From contig JAFUFD010000050.1 in the NCBI GenBank assembly GCA_017470055.1, positions 50,180 through 114,179 on the forward strand: 64,000 nt of DNA. Reading direction: 5' to 3'. Under the pieces are notes generated by a model, which saw nothing but the letters and a program-made list of their open reading frames with translations, ran no database searches and was not told the DNA's origin. Position numbers and translations under genes: made by a program. Shown piece after piece: positions 18,318-26,797 of the stretch. Within the stretch, counting starts at the first letter, position 1; each line of letters begins with the position of its first letter. This DNA is from Prevotella sp. (GTDB lineage: Bacteria; Bacteroidota; Bacteroidia; Bacteroidales; Bacteroidaceae).

Positions 18318-19244
18318 TTATTTTAGGACTGTTAATAATTCATCTATTTTCTCTTTTAAAACACTGTCTGGCAAAAGATTCACTCCAGGCAAAACCTCTT
18401 TACCAGTTACCCGATAATAAAGTTCCGACTCATTGAAATATTGTAGAGCTTTTAAACGCTTGGGAGTAAGTGGATGGTCGAGCAAATATTCTTGCATGGC
18501 ACCAAGTTTCATGTTTTCTAAACTCTCAAGTGATTGATCTATATAAGTATCCAAATCCACATTAGAGACATTGGCAAACGAACTTTCCAACTTCATTAGT
18601 GCTCGCTGAGCTGTACGCAAATCTCCGCAACATAAAAATCCGGCACGGTCAGCCGTTATCTCTGAATATCGTGACCACGTTGCTAATGGTAGATTAACAA
18701 CCTGAACAAGCATGGGACCAATAACGGGAACAAGTTGACCTAATTGTGTCAGTTGCCTACCAATCATATGGTAAACCAGATGCTCCATTGCCAAATGGCC
18801 ACATTCGTGGCCAATAATAAAAGTCAACTCTTCTTTTGTCAACAAATGAGTACTTAAATCGCTTATTAACAAATAAGGATTATCTACAGTACCTGATGCA
18901 TATGCATTGATGCCTGGCATACGTGAAGAAACAACTCCGTGGGGAATACTTATTCCAAGAGTCTTACAACAATGGCGAAGAATTCCATAGATTTCGGGAA
19001 AATTGTTTGCATCAATAACAATACCACTGCTAATTTCAGTACCACTTTGTAGATTTACCAGTAAATCTGCAAGTTTGTTCATTGCTTTCTGCACATGGGT
19101 AGCCTCCAAAGCTTTGATTACGGTTGAATCAATATTGTGGGCAAACTCCATACGTTTGCCATACAAGCTGCCGGTGTTTTCCCTCTCAGCTTGGATAAAT
19201 TCAGCCAAGGAAGGATAACTTTTGTTGTTGAAATTTAAATTCAT
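18318..19244 (-). CDS. M48-like metallopeptidase 3 (soluble)
   Basis: 308 residues. Zinc motif HECGH at 146-150, third ligand Glu195 in SEITADRAG, then LCC-GD. This is the M48 (HtpX/Oma1-like) arrangement, but the four-helix membrane part of HtpX is missing; only a moderately hydrophobic stretch (163-185) between the motifs may touch membrane. The N-terminus is helical and charged. It is the third of three tandem relatives, overlapping the second by four bases (ATGA type). Substrate unknown; related peptidases control membrane-protein quality or process dynamin-family proteins in mitochondria (Oma1 and OPA1), a tempting but unproven parallel. Confidence 0.82.
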   Translation of the reverse strand: MNLNFNNKSYPSLAEFIQAERENTGSLYGKRMEFAHNIDSTVIKALEATHVQKAMNKLADLLVNLQSGTEISSGIVIDANNFPEIYGILRHCCKTLGISIPHGVVSSRMPGINAYASGTVDNPYLLISDLSTHLLTKEELTFIIGHECGHLAMEHLVYHMIGRQLTQLGQLVPVIGPMLVQVVNLPLATWSRYSEITADRAGFLCCGDLRTAQRALMKLESSFANVSNVDLDTYIDQSLESLENMKLGAMQEYLLDHPLTPKRLKALQYFNESELYYRVTGKEVLPGVNLLPDSVLKEKIDELLTVLK

Positions 19245-20065
19245 ATATCACTTCTATTTATAATATTATTATATCTCCCACTGTCTTCCCAATTTAATAG
19301 CTCCGCTGCTCTCATTACCGTCCAAGGATGATTTGAGTCTGCAATGCAAAATAGTTTTACAAACTTATTCATTCCTTCAAAATCCAACATTTTAAAATCT
19401 CGAGCTTGTCTGATAAAGGACTCACAATTAATGTTTTTGTATTCATTAATAGGTAAACCTGCAATTTTAATGAATGAACGAACTGCAGCATCTTTGTCTT
19501 GACAGCAAAGTAGTCCTGCGCGATCAGCAGTCAATTCTGACATCCTGTCCCAATAGCAAAGGGAATACTTAAAACCTGTAGAAAGCAAAGCTGCTCCAGG
19601 AATCTCTTCTATAATGATATCTACTAACTGGGCCATCATGTGATATAACATATGATTGGATTTTATATGCCCAAGTTCATGACCTAGAATAAACAGCATC
19701 TCATTTTCATCACACAAATCAATTAAACCAGAGTTAATAACCACAATTGGCTTTTTTGCCCCAATTGTACATGCATTTATGTCATAGTCCCATTGCAAAT
19801 ACAAATCTGGAATGTTGGATATGTCAAGAATCTTGCATGCGTACAAAAAGCAGTCATATACTTTCGGATAGTTGTCTACTGAAACTTTTAAATTTGAACC
19901 AGTATATTGAATAGTGTAAACACGCTCTATTGTATTTTCGGTAATCCAAGAAATAGCTTTCTTTAGAAAAGATGCTTTTTCCAACTTTTCTAATGCGGCT
20001 CTGTCAAATGGATGCTCATATAATGAGTGATTAAGCCCCGTCAATATTTGTTTATTTCTAACCAT
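19241..20065 (-). CDS. M48-like metallopeptidase 2 (soluble)
   Basis: 274 residues. HELGH at 129-133, Glu177 in SELTADRAG, then LLCCQD. The N-terminal 60 residues diverge from the other two. All catalytic residues are present, so it should be active. It overlaps the upstream M48 gene by eight bases and the downstream one by four. Motif conservation with low similarity elsewhere suggests an old duplication rather than a recent one. Confidence 0.82.
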   Translation of the reverse strand: MVRNKQILTGLNHSLYEHPFDRAALEKLEKASFLKKAISWITENTIERVYTIQYTGSNLKVSVDNYPKVYDCFLYACKILDISNIPDLYLQWDYDINACTIGAKKPIVVINSGLIDLCDENEMLFILGHELGHIKSNHMLYHMMAQLVDIIIEEIPGAALLSTGFKYSLCYWDRMSELTADRAGLLCCQDKDAAVRSFIKIAGLPINEYKNINCESFIRQARDFKMLDFEGMNKFVKLFCIADSNHPWTVMRAAELLNWEDSGRYNNIINRSDI

Positions 20066-20861
20066 TTTTCATTCCAGAATTAATAAAATAATTCAATTCT
20101 TCTAAACGCAATTCCTTGGATGGATATGATTCCATAAGTTCTTTGTATTGGGAGAATGCTGTGACATGCCTTTCAAAAGGCAATTTTGCAAAAAGATTCT
20201 CTATACACTTAATATCTCTGCAGCAAAGATAACCGGCTCTGTCAGCAGAGAATTCTGAAGATTTATACCAGTTGTTTAACGGAACTTCGATAAAATCAGA
20301 AATAATGCCACCAAGGATTTCAGAACGTTTATTCAAATCTAAGAGAAGTCCTTGAACGGCATGGGCAATTAAATGTCCAAACTGAACATGACCTAATTCA
20401 TGACCTAAAAGGAAACACTGTTCATTACCACTAAGAAGTGAAACTGAATGATAACTAAGCAATATTATTGCCTCTTTTTTGAGTTCTACACCCAAAGCAT
20501 TTATACCTTTTAGTTGTGATGTTATAAAGACTTTTGGAGTAAAATCAATTTTGAGGACATTGCAACAATGCTGATAATTGCTCCATAGTATAGGATAGTT
20601 TGAAGGATCTAATTGCGAATCATTTCTTGTTATTTCTTCCAATTGTTCGCCATAGTATTTGTTTATGATGCTTTGTAGAGTTTGTTGAGTATATTTGTTT
20701 TCAAGAATTGTTTCAAGGTAATTGTCACATGGATAAGCATAATCTGGTTTCTTAACGAGTTTGGCTAAGCCAACTCGTTTCTGTACTGCATCGGCAATGT
20801 TGCAAAAATTACCTACGGCATCAAAAAATCTTTTATATGTCTTATTCTGTACGCCTTGCAT
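20058..20861 (-). CDS. M48-like metallopeptidase 1 (soluble)
   Basis: 267 residues. HELGH at 154-158, Glu203 in SEFSADRAG, then YLCCRD. Cysteines are frequent (CC at 99-100 and in the conserved LCC motif). First of the three tandem M48-like genes, 12 bases after the anti-sigma-like gene. With a sigma/anti-sigma-like pair directly upstream, one peptidase could act in signal-dependent anti-sigma cleavage, although in known systems that step is done by other protease families. Confidence 0.82.
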   Translation of the reverse strand: MQGVQNKTYKRFFDAVGNFCNIADAVQKRVGLAKLVKKPDYAYPCDNYLETILENKYTQQTLQSIINKYYGEQLEEITRNDSQLDPSNYPILWSNYQHCCNVLKIDFTPKVFITSQLKGINALGVELKKEAIILLSYHSVSLLSGNEQCFLLGHELGHVQFGHLIAHAVQGLLLDLNKRSEILGGIISDFIEVPLNNWYKSSEFSADRAGYLCCRDIKCIENLFAKLPFERHVTAFSQYKELMESYPSKELRLEELNYFINSGMKNG

Positions 20862-20873
20862 ATACCAAGAATC

Positions 20874-21209
20874 CTAATTACTATTTTGAACTTCGTCCCC
20901 AAAATTTAATATCCTATTCAGCCTTTCATCTATTAAACCTTCTATTGCTTCACTGGAAAGCTGATGATCAACTACCGTTCGCGGAGCAAATGCTGCTGCC
21001 GCATAGGCTATATCGGAAAACGATTGTTCTATACGCACTGGAGAAAGATTCTTTGATGGATTCTCTTCAAAATCACTTTCATCCAATAAGGCAAGAACAA
21101 TATCCTGAACCTCAGGGTGAATCACCATATAGTGCAAAACCTCTTCACGTTCTTTTCCAGAGAGTTTGCCCTCAACGTAAGCGGCTATGATTTCTTCTGT
21201 TATTACCAT
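20874..21209 (-). CDS. Anti-sigma-factor-like protein
   Basis: 111 residues. The N-terminal EEIIAAYVEGKLSGKEREEVLHYMVIHPEV resembles the helical anti-sigma domain of zf-HC2 type proteins (AAYLDGELS-EER pattern) but lacks the HxxxCxxC zinc ligands. The rest is low in structure, with no membrane helix. It overlaps the sigma-factor gene by seven bases, the classic arrangement for a sigma/anti-sigma pair. It may be a soluble anti-sigma factor; identity is moderate. Confidence 0.6.
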   Translation of the reverse strand: MVITEEIIAAYVEGKLSGKEREEVLHYMVIHPEVQDIVLALLDESDFEENPSKNLSPVRIEQSFSDIAYAAAAFAPRTVVDHQLSSEAIEGLIDERLNRILNFGDEVQNSN

Positions 21210-21877
21210 TTAAACTCCTTTTTAAGTTCTTTAATAATGACTCGAATCTCATCCTTAGCCCTACCTTTAAGCATGTGCATATACTCCGCAGTTGGTAATA
21301 TATCAATGGACTCTCCATTGACCTTTTTGGACTTAAGACGACCTTCACGTCTTCGGTAGTTCTCCAATTGTTTTGCAATTTCTTTGGGCTTGTACCCATC
21401 AAACTCTCGCAAAAGGATGTATCTCATATCTTTATCTTCAAGTAAATGGATTGCCTCAATTAAGAGCACCATATGAATATCATTCTCATGAGGCGATTCT
21501 GGCTCTGAGGGATTAACCTCGTTATTATCGCCATCTTCACCTATAGAGACCGTAAATTTACTAATTCCTATCAATTCCGGCATTTTTTTTATAAATAAGT
21601 TACCGGCAACAACTCCTAGCCATGTTCCAAAACTAGACCTCCAACCAAATCCGCGCAAAGCATGAAAGTCTTTTGTCTTAAGTAATATCAGAAGTTCTGT
21701 TTGCAATTGTTCAAGGAAATACAAATCGGCATAATATCTAACACACAACTTCTTTAGAAGAGGCGAATACCTGTCAAATATCAGATAAAGCAGTGCCTCT
21801 TCATTGCCATCTAAAATTAGTTCGACTAATTTCTGATCATCTAAGCCATTATAATTATATTGATATGCTATATGCAT
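21203..21877 (-). CDS. Sigma-70 family (ECF-like) RNA polymerase sigma factor
   Basis: 224 residues. The N-terminal half has a region-2 pattern (DQKLVELILDGNEEALLYL, FDRYSPLLKKL, then WRSSFGTWLGVVAGNLFIKK). Around 138-170 lies a region-4-like helix-turn-helix (LLEDKDMRYILLREFDGYKPKEIA). A linker of about 25 acidic residues separates them. The last 50 residues (RRREGRLKSKK...) are longer than in a minimal ECF factor. As first gene of the operon it likely directs its own transcription. The start ATG at 21877 is preceded by a large structured leader. Confidence 0.72.
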   Translation of the reverse strand: MHIAYQYNYNGLDDQKLVELILDGNEEALLYLIFDRYSPLLKKLCVRYYADLYFLEQLQTELLILLKTKDFHALRGFGWRSSFGTWLGVVAGNLFIKKMPELIGISKFTVSIGEDGDNNEVNPSEPESPHENDIHMVLLIEAIHLLEDKDMRYILLREFDGYKPKEIAKQLENYRRREGRLKSKKVNGESIDILPTAEYMHMLKGRAKDEIRVIIKELKKEFKW

Positions 21878-21907
21878 GTATAGTTTCTATTTAAATATAT
21901 AAACGCA

Positions 21908-22247
21908 GAAAGTCCCACAACGTCTGTTCGGAAACAGAACGTTGAGGACTTTCTTTCATATCCCTTTAGCCCTATTGGGCTCCCTATGTCTTTAAGCACA
22001 AGCGGAACTTCCATATTTGCTCTTTGCTTTAGCGGTTAGTACTCTTGTTAATGGCATTCTACACTAACCTCCCTGATACAGAGAAAGCGCAGACAACTGC
22101 CATATCTCTCACCAGGTTCAGCACGACCCCAAGTATACTATGGATGAAGCCTACGCTTATAAAACGTGCTTCAACGTATACTTGGTTTTGCTCGATAATT
22201 TCTCTTTGACGAGGTGCTGATTCGGTGAGAGAATTTGAGCAAATATG
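21908..22247. ncRNA. Structured RNA-like region upstream of the sigma-factor operon
   Basis: Nested inverted repeats: closing stem 22012-22022 with 22237-22247 (11 bp, CATATTTGCTC); a hairpin GGTTAGT 22034-22040 with 22063-22069; a long arm made of TCTCTCACC 22105-22113/22224-22232, TCAGCAC 22118-22124/22214-22220, CCAAGTATAC 22129-22138/22176-22185 and GAAGC 22146-22150/22168-22172. Outside are hairpins AGCCC 21968-21981 and GAAAGTCC...GGACTTTC 21908-21953, the last about 30 bases before the sigma-factor ATG. No coding frame fits. It is either a long 5' leader of the operon (minus strand) or a separate RNA; I cannot fix strand or family. A 6S-like, tmRNA or RNase P identity could not be supported. 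Confidence 0.55.
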
Positions 22248-22502
22248 TCTTTTGATAACTCTTGCGAGGAATCGGGTGTAAAATTACAAATTTTCTGCAA
22301 AATAGAAGAATTTTTCAAGGGAAAAGTTGCAGAATGAGATTATTTTTGTTCTTTCAGGCTATTAAACGGTACGTAAATTGCTGAATTTGCGCCATAAATA
22401 CATGTATAGCCCTCTTCCCTTATCATAAATTCGTATACTAATTAGTATGTGGTAAACCTGTAATAGAATAATCAAAGAGAGTGGTTACCTGTTTTAGCAT
22501 TC

Positions 22503-22585
22503 GGAAAAAGTCCCGAATTTAGTATGTGAAAACTTGGAAAAAGTCCCAATTTCCTTGCAAGAATGTAGATTTATTCGTATATTTG
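22503..22585 (+). promoter_or_regulatory. Direct repeats and promoter of the DUF4143 remnant
   Basis: GGAAAAAGTCCC(G)AATTT occurs twice, at 22503-22520 and 22536-22552, with an AGTATGTG segment between. A -7 element TATATTTG follows at 22578-22585. This is the intact promoter region of the gene whose coding part survives only as a fragment at 22612. Nothing recognisable lies in 22270-22500 apart from AT-rich DNA that may hold the leftward operon promoter. Confidence 0.5.
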
Positions 22586-22611
22586 CAGCCGATAAACAGT
22601 ATGCTATATAG

Positions 22612-22794
22612 GAAGTTTGCAAGTCATTTGTGGCTCAAGAGTTGCATGCGCATGGTTTCTCTTTACATTATTATGATAATAAGCAGAGGGGTGAAGTAGA
22701 TTTTCTGTTGGACGATTATAGTAATTTGTCAGTTCTTCCAATAGAGGTAAAGTCAGGTAAGGATTACAAGACACATAGTGCATATCCTAAATAA
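22612..22794 (+). pseudogene. C-terminal fragment of a DUF4143-type ATPase
   Basis: About 60 codons read SFVAQELHAHGF, LHYYDNKQRGEVDFLLDDY and VLPIEVKSGKDYKTHSA, the hallmark end of DUF4143-type ATPases (nuclease-like E-V-D-F and E-V-K-S-G). The N-terminal AAA domain is missing although a promoter remains just upstream, so most of the gene was deleted. The last codons run into the inverted repeat of the MITE-like element, whose first bases help form the TAA stop. Confidence 0.75.
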
Positions 22795-23011
22795 CGTGAG
22801 TTCGATGAATTTTGTTTTCATGCATGTCAGGACATTTTCCGTTACTAAAGCCTCCGATAGTGAAGACAAGAGCCTTCCATCATTGACACGAGAGTCTCTC
22901 ATCAGCCATCGGAGAGGGTTCGCTCCTCAATCGGAGACATGATAATCTTGCGGTGGAGGCTTACTAACACGTGACGGAAGACATCAAAACAAATTTCATC
23001 GAACTCACGTT
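22793..23011. mobile_element. MITE-like element with terminal inverted repeats
   Basis: Ends 22793-22820 and 22985-23011 are nearly perfect inverted repeats (outer part AACGTGAGTTCGATGAA, one mismatch block before TTTGTTTT). Similarity continues inwards (GTTACTAAAGCCTCC near 22850 against GTTAGTAAGCCTCC near 22950 on the other strand). Length is about 219 bases with no coding frame. AAAT flanks both ends (22789-22792, 23012-23015), a possible 4-bp target duplication. It fits a non-autonomous insertion element. Confidence 0.75.
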
Positions 23012-23037
23012 AAATAGGAACTGACTTGTGAGATCCC

Positions 23038-23550
23038 CTATGCGTCAGCAAACAGCATTCCGTCGTCGAGGGTGATCTGTAGTTTGGTGTACTCGCTGTG
23101 GAAATCGTTTTGCAGACGGTCCAGATAGCGCTTGCTCTCCCACTTACACATGGGCAGGTCGTGCAGCAGGTAGTTGCCGCATGCCTCTGGACGGGTGGCA
23201 GGCACCTCGGTCTGGGTGAGGATCCATTGGAGACACTGGATAGTCAGACGGCGCATGTCCTCTACGGTATAGTTGCCTGATTCCCGACCGTTGTCTTTCA
23301 TGATGATATACATGCCAGTGAGGCACCCCATAGGTCCTACATACACGACGTCCTCTTTCGCCTCGCTGTTGCGGAACCAGGTTGCCATCAGATGCTCCAG
23401 GCTATGGATGGCGGCAGGGGCGATGGCTGGCTCTTTGTTGGGCTCTGTGATACGCAGGTCGAAGGTGGTGAAGCCCTTGTCCTCTCGTGATACGTAGATG
23501 CCTGGCTTCAGGTGGGTATGGTCGATGGTGAAACTCTGTATGACTTCCAT
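23038..23550 (-). CDS. luxS: S-ribosylhomocysteine lyase (AI-2 synthase)
   Basis: 170 residues. Metal ligands HSLEH (His49, His53) and Cys124 (EACGNYLLHD), catalytic Cys76 in GPMGCLTGMY. It splits S-ribosylhomocysteine into homocysteine and DPD, the AI-2 precursor, in the activated methyl cycle. It follows mtnN by 15 bases, so the two consecutive steps of SAH detoxification are encoded together. Length is normal. Confidence 0.96.
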   Translation of the reverse strand: MEVIQSFTIDHTHLKPGIYVSREDKGFTTFDLRITEPNKEPAIAPAAIHSLEHLMATWFRNSEAKEDVVYVGPMGCLTGMYIIMKDNGRESGNYTVEDMRRLTIQCLQWILTQTEVPATRPEACGNYLLHDLPMCKWESKRYLDRLQNDFHSEYTKLQITLDDGMLFADA

Positions 23551-23565
23551 ATTGTTATTGGTGAT

Positions 23566-24216
23566 TTATAGTGATTCGACGAAAGTCTTAGTGATTTGGA
23601 ACGAGTTATCGGCGATGGTGTTCCAGAAGTCATGATACTGTGAGGCATCCGTGTCACGCAAGGGGATGTCGCTGATGACACGGAAAGAGATAAACGGTAC
23701 CTTGTTGATATAACAGGTCTGGGCGATGGCGCACGACTCCATGTCTACCGCCTTTGCCTCTGGGAATATCTCGACGATGCTGCGCATCTTCTCCTTTGAG
23801 TCTACAAACCAGTCGCCAGTGACGATCAGTCCTGGATGGACTGAGATGGCTGATGACTGCTGGCTGATGGCAAGGGCTTTCTCCAACAGCATCGGGTCAG
23901 GCGTGTAGCGGACAGGGAGTCCCTGTACTTGCCCGTAGACAGTGGTGTCGTCGATTGCCTTACCGCAATAGACATCATGATAGGTGACTTCCGAGCCGAC
24001 AATGACATCCTGGATGTTGATATCATCGCCATTACCACCTGCACAGCCACTGGAGATGATGACATCGGGGTGGAACTCGTTGATCATCCGTTGGGCACCA
24101 AGGGCAGCGTTCACCTTGCCGATACCGCATTTCTCTACACGTATATTCCCGTCACAGAAGAGTTGTTGCAATTGGCGCAACTCCTTATCCATCGCTACAA
24201 TAATTCCGATTTTCAT
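23566..24216 (-). CDS. mtnN: 5'-methylthioadenosine/S-adenosylhomocysteine nucleosidase
   Basis: 216 residues with the family N-terminus GIIVAMDKELRQL (Glu/Asp proton path), GCAGG, AVDMESCAIAQ (nucleoside-binding Met-Glu) and VISDIPLRDTD containing the catalytic Asp. It hydrolyses SAH or MTA, releasing adenine and S-ribosylhomocysteine for LuxS downstream. A -7 element TAACTTTGCC lies at 24247-24238. Confidence 0.94.
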   Translation of the reverse strand: MKIGIIVAMDKELRQLQQLFCDGNIRVEKCGIGKVNAALGAQRMINEFHPDVIISSGCAGGNGDDINIQDVIVGSEVTYHDVYCGKAIDDTTVYGQVQGLPVRYTPDPMLLEKALAISQQSSAISVHPGLIVTGDWFVDSKEKMRSIVEIFPEAKAVDMESCAIAQTCYINKVPFISFRVISDIPLRDTDASQYHDFWNTIADNSFQITKTFVESL

Positions 24217-24237
24217 ATCGCTTTTTACTATTTCGGT

Positions 24238-24270
24238 GGCAAAGTTACGAATTAAATTCGTATATTTGCA
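24238..24270. promoter_or_regulatory. Divergent promoters for mtnN-luxS and yfhO operon
   Basis: Minus-strand TAACTTTGC at 24247-24238 faces mtnN; plus-strand TATATTTGCACC starting at 24261 faces yfhO, whose ATG is at 24288. The two -7 elements are only 13 bases apart, so the promoters overlap. Confidence 0.8.
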
Positions 24271-24287
24271 CCCAAAATACGATAATT

Positions 24288-26792
24288 ATGATGAAAAATT
24301 TGAAGCAGTGGCTACCAGATATCATAGCCGTAGCGTTATTCGCCGTTATATCATTTGCCTATTTCTTCCCCGCCGATATTGAGGGTCGCATCCTGTATCG
24401 CCATGACACCTCAGCGGGACGTGGGGCAGGACAGGAGGCATCAGAATACTATCAGCGGACAGGGGAGCGAACCCGTTGGACCAATGCTGTGTTCAGCGGA
24501 ATGCCGACCTACCAGACCGCTCCCTCGTATAAGAGTACGGATACGCTTGCCAAGGTTGAGAAAGTGTATCATCTGTGGCTGCCAGAGAACGTGTGGTATG
24601 TGTTTGCATACCTGTTGGGGTTCTATATCCTGTTGCGTGCCTTTGACTTCCGTTGGTATCTTGCGACGTTAGGTGCTGTGGTCTGGGCTTTCAGCAGTTA
24701 TTTCTTCATCATCATCGCAGCAGGACATATATGGAAGGTGATAGCCCTTGCCTATCTGCCTCCGATGATAGCGGGTGTGGTACTTGCCTATCGGGGGAAA
24801 TACGCATGGGGCTTGATTGTTACAGCCCTGTTCTGTGCCTTGGAGGTGCTCGCCAACCATGTGCAGATGACTTACTATTATCTGTTTGTCATTCTTGCCA
24901 TGGTGATCGCCTTTGTGATAGAGGGTGCCCGCAAGAAGGAGTGGCAACATCTGCTGAAAGCGACAGGTGTATGTCTTGCAGGTGCCGCTATTGGTATCTG
25001 TATCAATCTCTCGAACCTCTATCATACGTGGGAGTATGGTAAGGAGTCGATGCGTGGGAAGAGTGAGTTGGTGAAGGCGAATGCCGCCAATCAGACGAGC
25101 AGTGGACTGGACCGTGACTATATCACCCAGTGGAGTTATGGTCTTGACGAGACATGGACGCTGTTGGTGCCTAACACCAAGGGCGGTGCCTCTGTGCCGA
25201 TGGTGCAAAACAAGACGGCGATGGCGCATGCAAATAATGACTATCTTGGAATCTATGAGCAGATAGGACAGTATTGGGGCGACCAGCCGATGACGGCAGG
25301 ACCTGTCTATGTGGGCGCTTTTGTGTTGATGCTCTTTGTGCTGGGACTATTTATCGTCAAAGGTCCGCTGAAGTGGGCTTTGCTTGCCGTGACCATTCTG
25401 TCCATCCTATTGTCATGGGGTCGTAACTTCATGCCGTTTACGGATTTCTTCCTCGACTACGTGCCGATGTATGCGAAGTTCCGTACTGTCGCCTCTATCC
25501 TCGTCATTGCGGAGTTCACGATTCCCTTGTTGGCGATGCTTGCCTTGAAGAAAGTCGTGGAGGAGCCAGAGATTCTCACCAAGAAAGTAAAATATGTATT
25601 TATTGCCTTTGGTCTGACAGGTGGACTTGCCTTGCTTTTTGCCTTGATGCCGAGACTTTTCTTCCCTGACTATATCAGTGCCAGTGAGATGCAGGCGATG
25701 AGCCAGATTCCCGCAGAGCATTTGAGCCCGTTGATACAGAACCTTACAGAGATGCGTGTCGCCGTGTTCACCGCTGACTGCTGGCGCTCGTTCTGGATCA
25801 TTGTGATAGGTACTGTTTGCCTGTTGCTCTTCAAATACCAGAAGTTGCGTGCGGAATGGTTAGTAGGTCTGCTGACCGTACTCTGTCTGGTGGATATGTG
25901 GCAGGTCAACAAGCGTTATCTGAACGACGAGATGTTTGTCTCCAAGACCGTCCGTGAGGAACCTGTCCAGAAGTCAACGGCTATCGACCATATCCTTCAA
26001 GACAAAAACCTCGACTTCCGGGTGCTGAACCTTGCCTCGAATACGTTCAATGAGAACGAGACGAGTTTCTATTTGAAGAGTATCGGAGGCTATCATGCCG
26101 CCAAACTCCGTCGTTATCAGGAACTGATTGACGCTTATATCTCCAAGGAGATGGATCAGACGTTCACTGCTATTGCTGAGGCTCAGGGCGATATGACACA
26201 GGTGATGGGTGACTCTATCTATCCTGTGCTGAACATGCTTAACACCAAGTATTTCATATTGCCACTGCAAGGTGGGCAGACGGTTCCAGTGGAGAATCCC
26301 TATACCTATGGTAATGCATGGCTGGTGGATAAGGTAACGTATGTTGACAATGCCAATCAGGAACTTGACATGATCGCAAAGTTGGATCTGCGTCATGAGG
26401 CAGTCGCTGACACCAAGTTTAAGGAACAGTTGGGCGGGAGCATTTTACAAGACACCCTGAGTGTGGTCCGTATCAAGAGTTACGAGCCTAACCAGTTGTC
26501 GTATGAGGTGGAGTCGGGTAAAGGCGGTATTATCGTCTTCTCGGAGATATATTATCCAGGATGGACGGCAACCGTAGATGGGGTGGAACAGGAACTGGGA
26601 CGTGTCGATTATGTGCTGCGTGCCTTATCGGTGAAACCTGGCAAACACGAGATTGTGCTGAGTTTCTTCCCGAAGAGTATCACCACCACGGAGACCATCG
26701 CATACATTGCTTTGGGTATCTTATTCTTATTGCTTGTCCTACTTGTCGTACAAGCCTATCTTAAAAGGAAAAAGTGTAATGTTATATCTTAA
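24288..26792 (+). CDS. YfhO family membrane protein
   Basis: 834 residues with about a dozen transmembrane helices through residue 530 and a C-terminal extracytoplasmic domain (VFSEIYYPGWTATVDG and PGKHEIVLSFFPKS are typical YfhO segments), then a last helix. YfhO proteins are GT-C-like and linked to glycosylation of cell-wall or lipid-linked polymers in Gram-positives; in Bacteroidetes the role is not established. ATG at 24288 or 24291. It heads an operon with fkp (five-base gap), GSCFA and murF/alr. Confidence 0.88.
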   Translation: MMKNLKQWLPDIIAVALFAVISFAYFFPADIEGRILYRHDTSAGRGAGQEASEYYQRTGERTRWTNAVFSGMPTYQTAPSYKSTDTLAKVEKVYHLWLPENVWYVFAYLLGFYILLRAFDFRWYLATLGAVVWAFSSYFFIIIAAGHIWKVIALAYLPPMIAGVVLAYRGKYAWGLIVTALFCALEVLANHVQMTYYYLFVILAMVIAFVIEGARKKEWQHLLKATGVCLAGAAIGICINLSNLYHTWEYGKESMRGKSELVKANAANQTSSGLDRDYITQWSYGLDETWTLLVPNTKGGASVPMVQNKTAMAHANNDYLGIYEQIGQYWGDQPMTAGPVYVGAFVLMLFVLGLFIVKGPLKWALLAVTILSILLSWGRNFMPFTDFFLDYVPMYAKFRTVASILVIAEFTIPLLAMLALKKVVEEPEILTKKVKYVFIAFGLTGGLALLFALMPRLFFPDYISASEMQAMSQIPAEHLSPLIQNLTEMRVAVFTADCWRSFWIIVIGTVCLLLFKYQKLRAEWLVGLLTVLCLVDMWQVNKRYLNDEMFVSKTVREEPVQKSTAIDHILQDKNLDFRVLNLASNTFNENETSFYLKSIGGYHAAKLRRYQELIDAYISKEMDQTFTAIAEAQGDMTQVMGDSIYPVLNMLNTKYFILPLQGGQTVPVENPYTYGNAWLVDKVTYVDNANQELDMIAKLDLRHEAVADTKFKEQLGGSILQDTLSVVRIKSYEPNQLSYEVESGKGGIIVFSEIYYPGWTATVDGVEQELGRVDYVLRALSVKPGKHEIVLSFFPKSITTTETIAYIALGILFLLLVLLVVQAYLKRKKCNVIS

Positions 26793-26797
26793 GCGCT

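Noticed and set aside
21908-22247. tmRNA, RNase P RNA or SRP RNA at the structured region
   Set aside because: I looked for the RNase P core, the tmRNA acceptor/TG-loop and the SRP tetraloop motif on both strands and found none; kept only as unidentified structured RNA.
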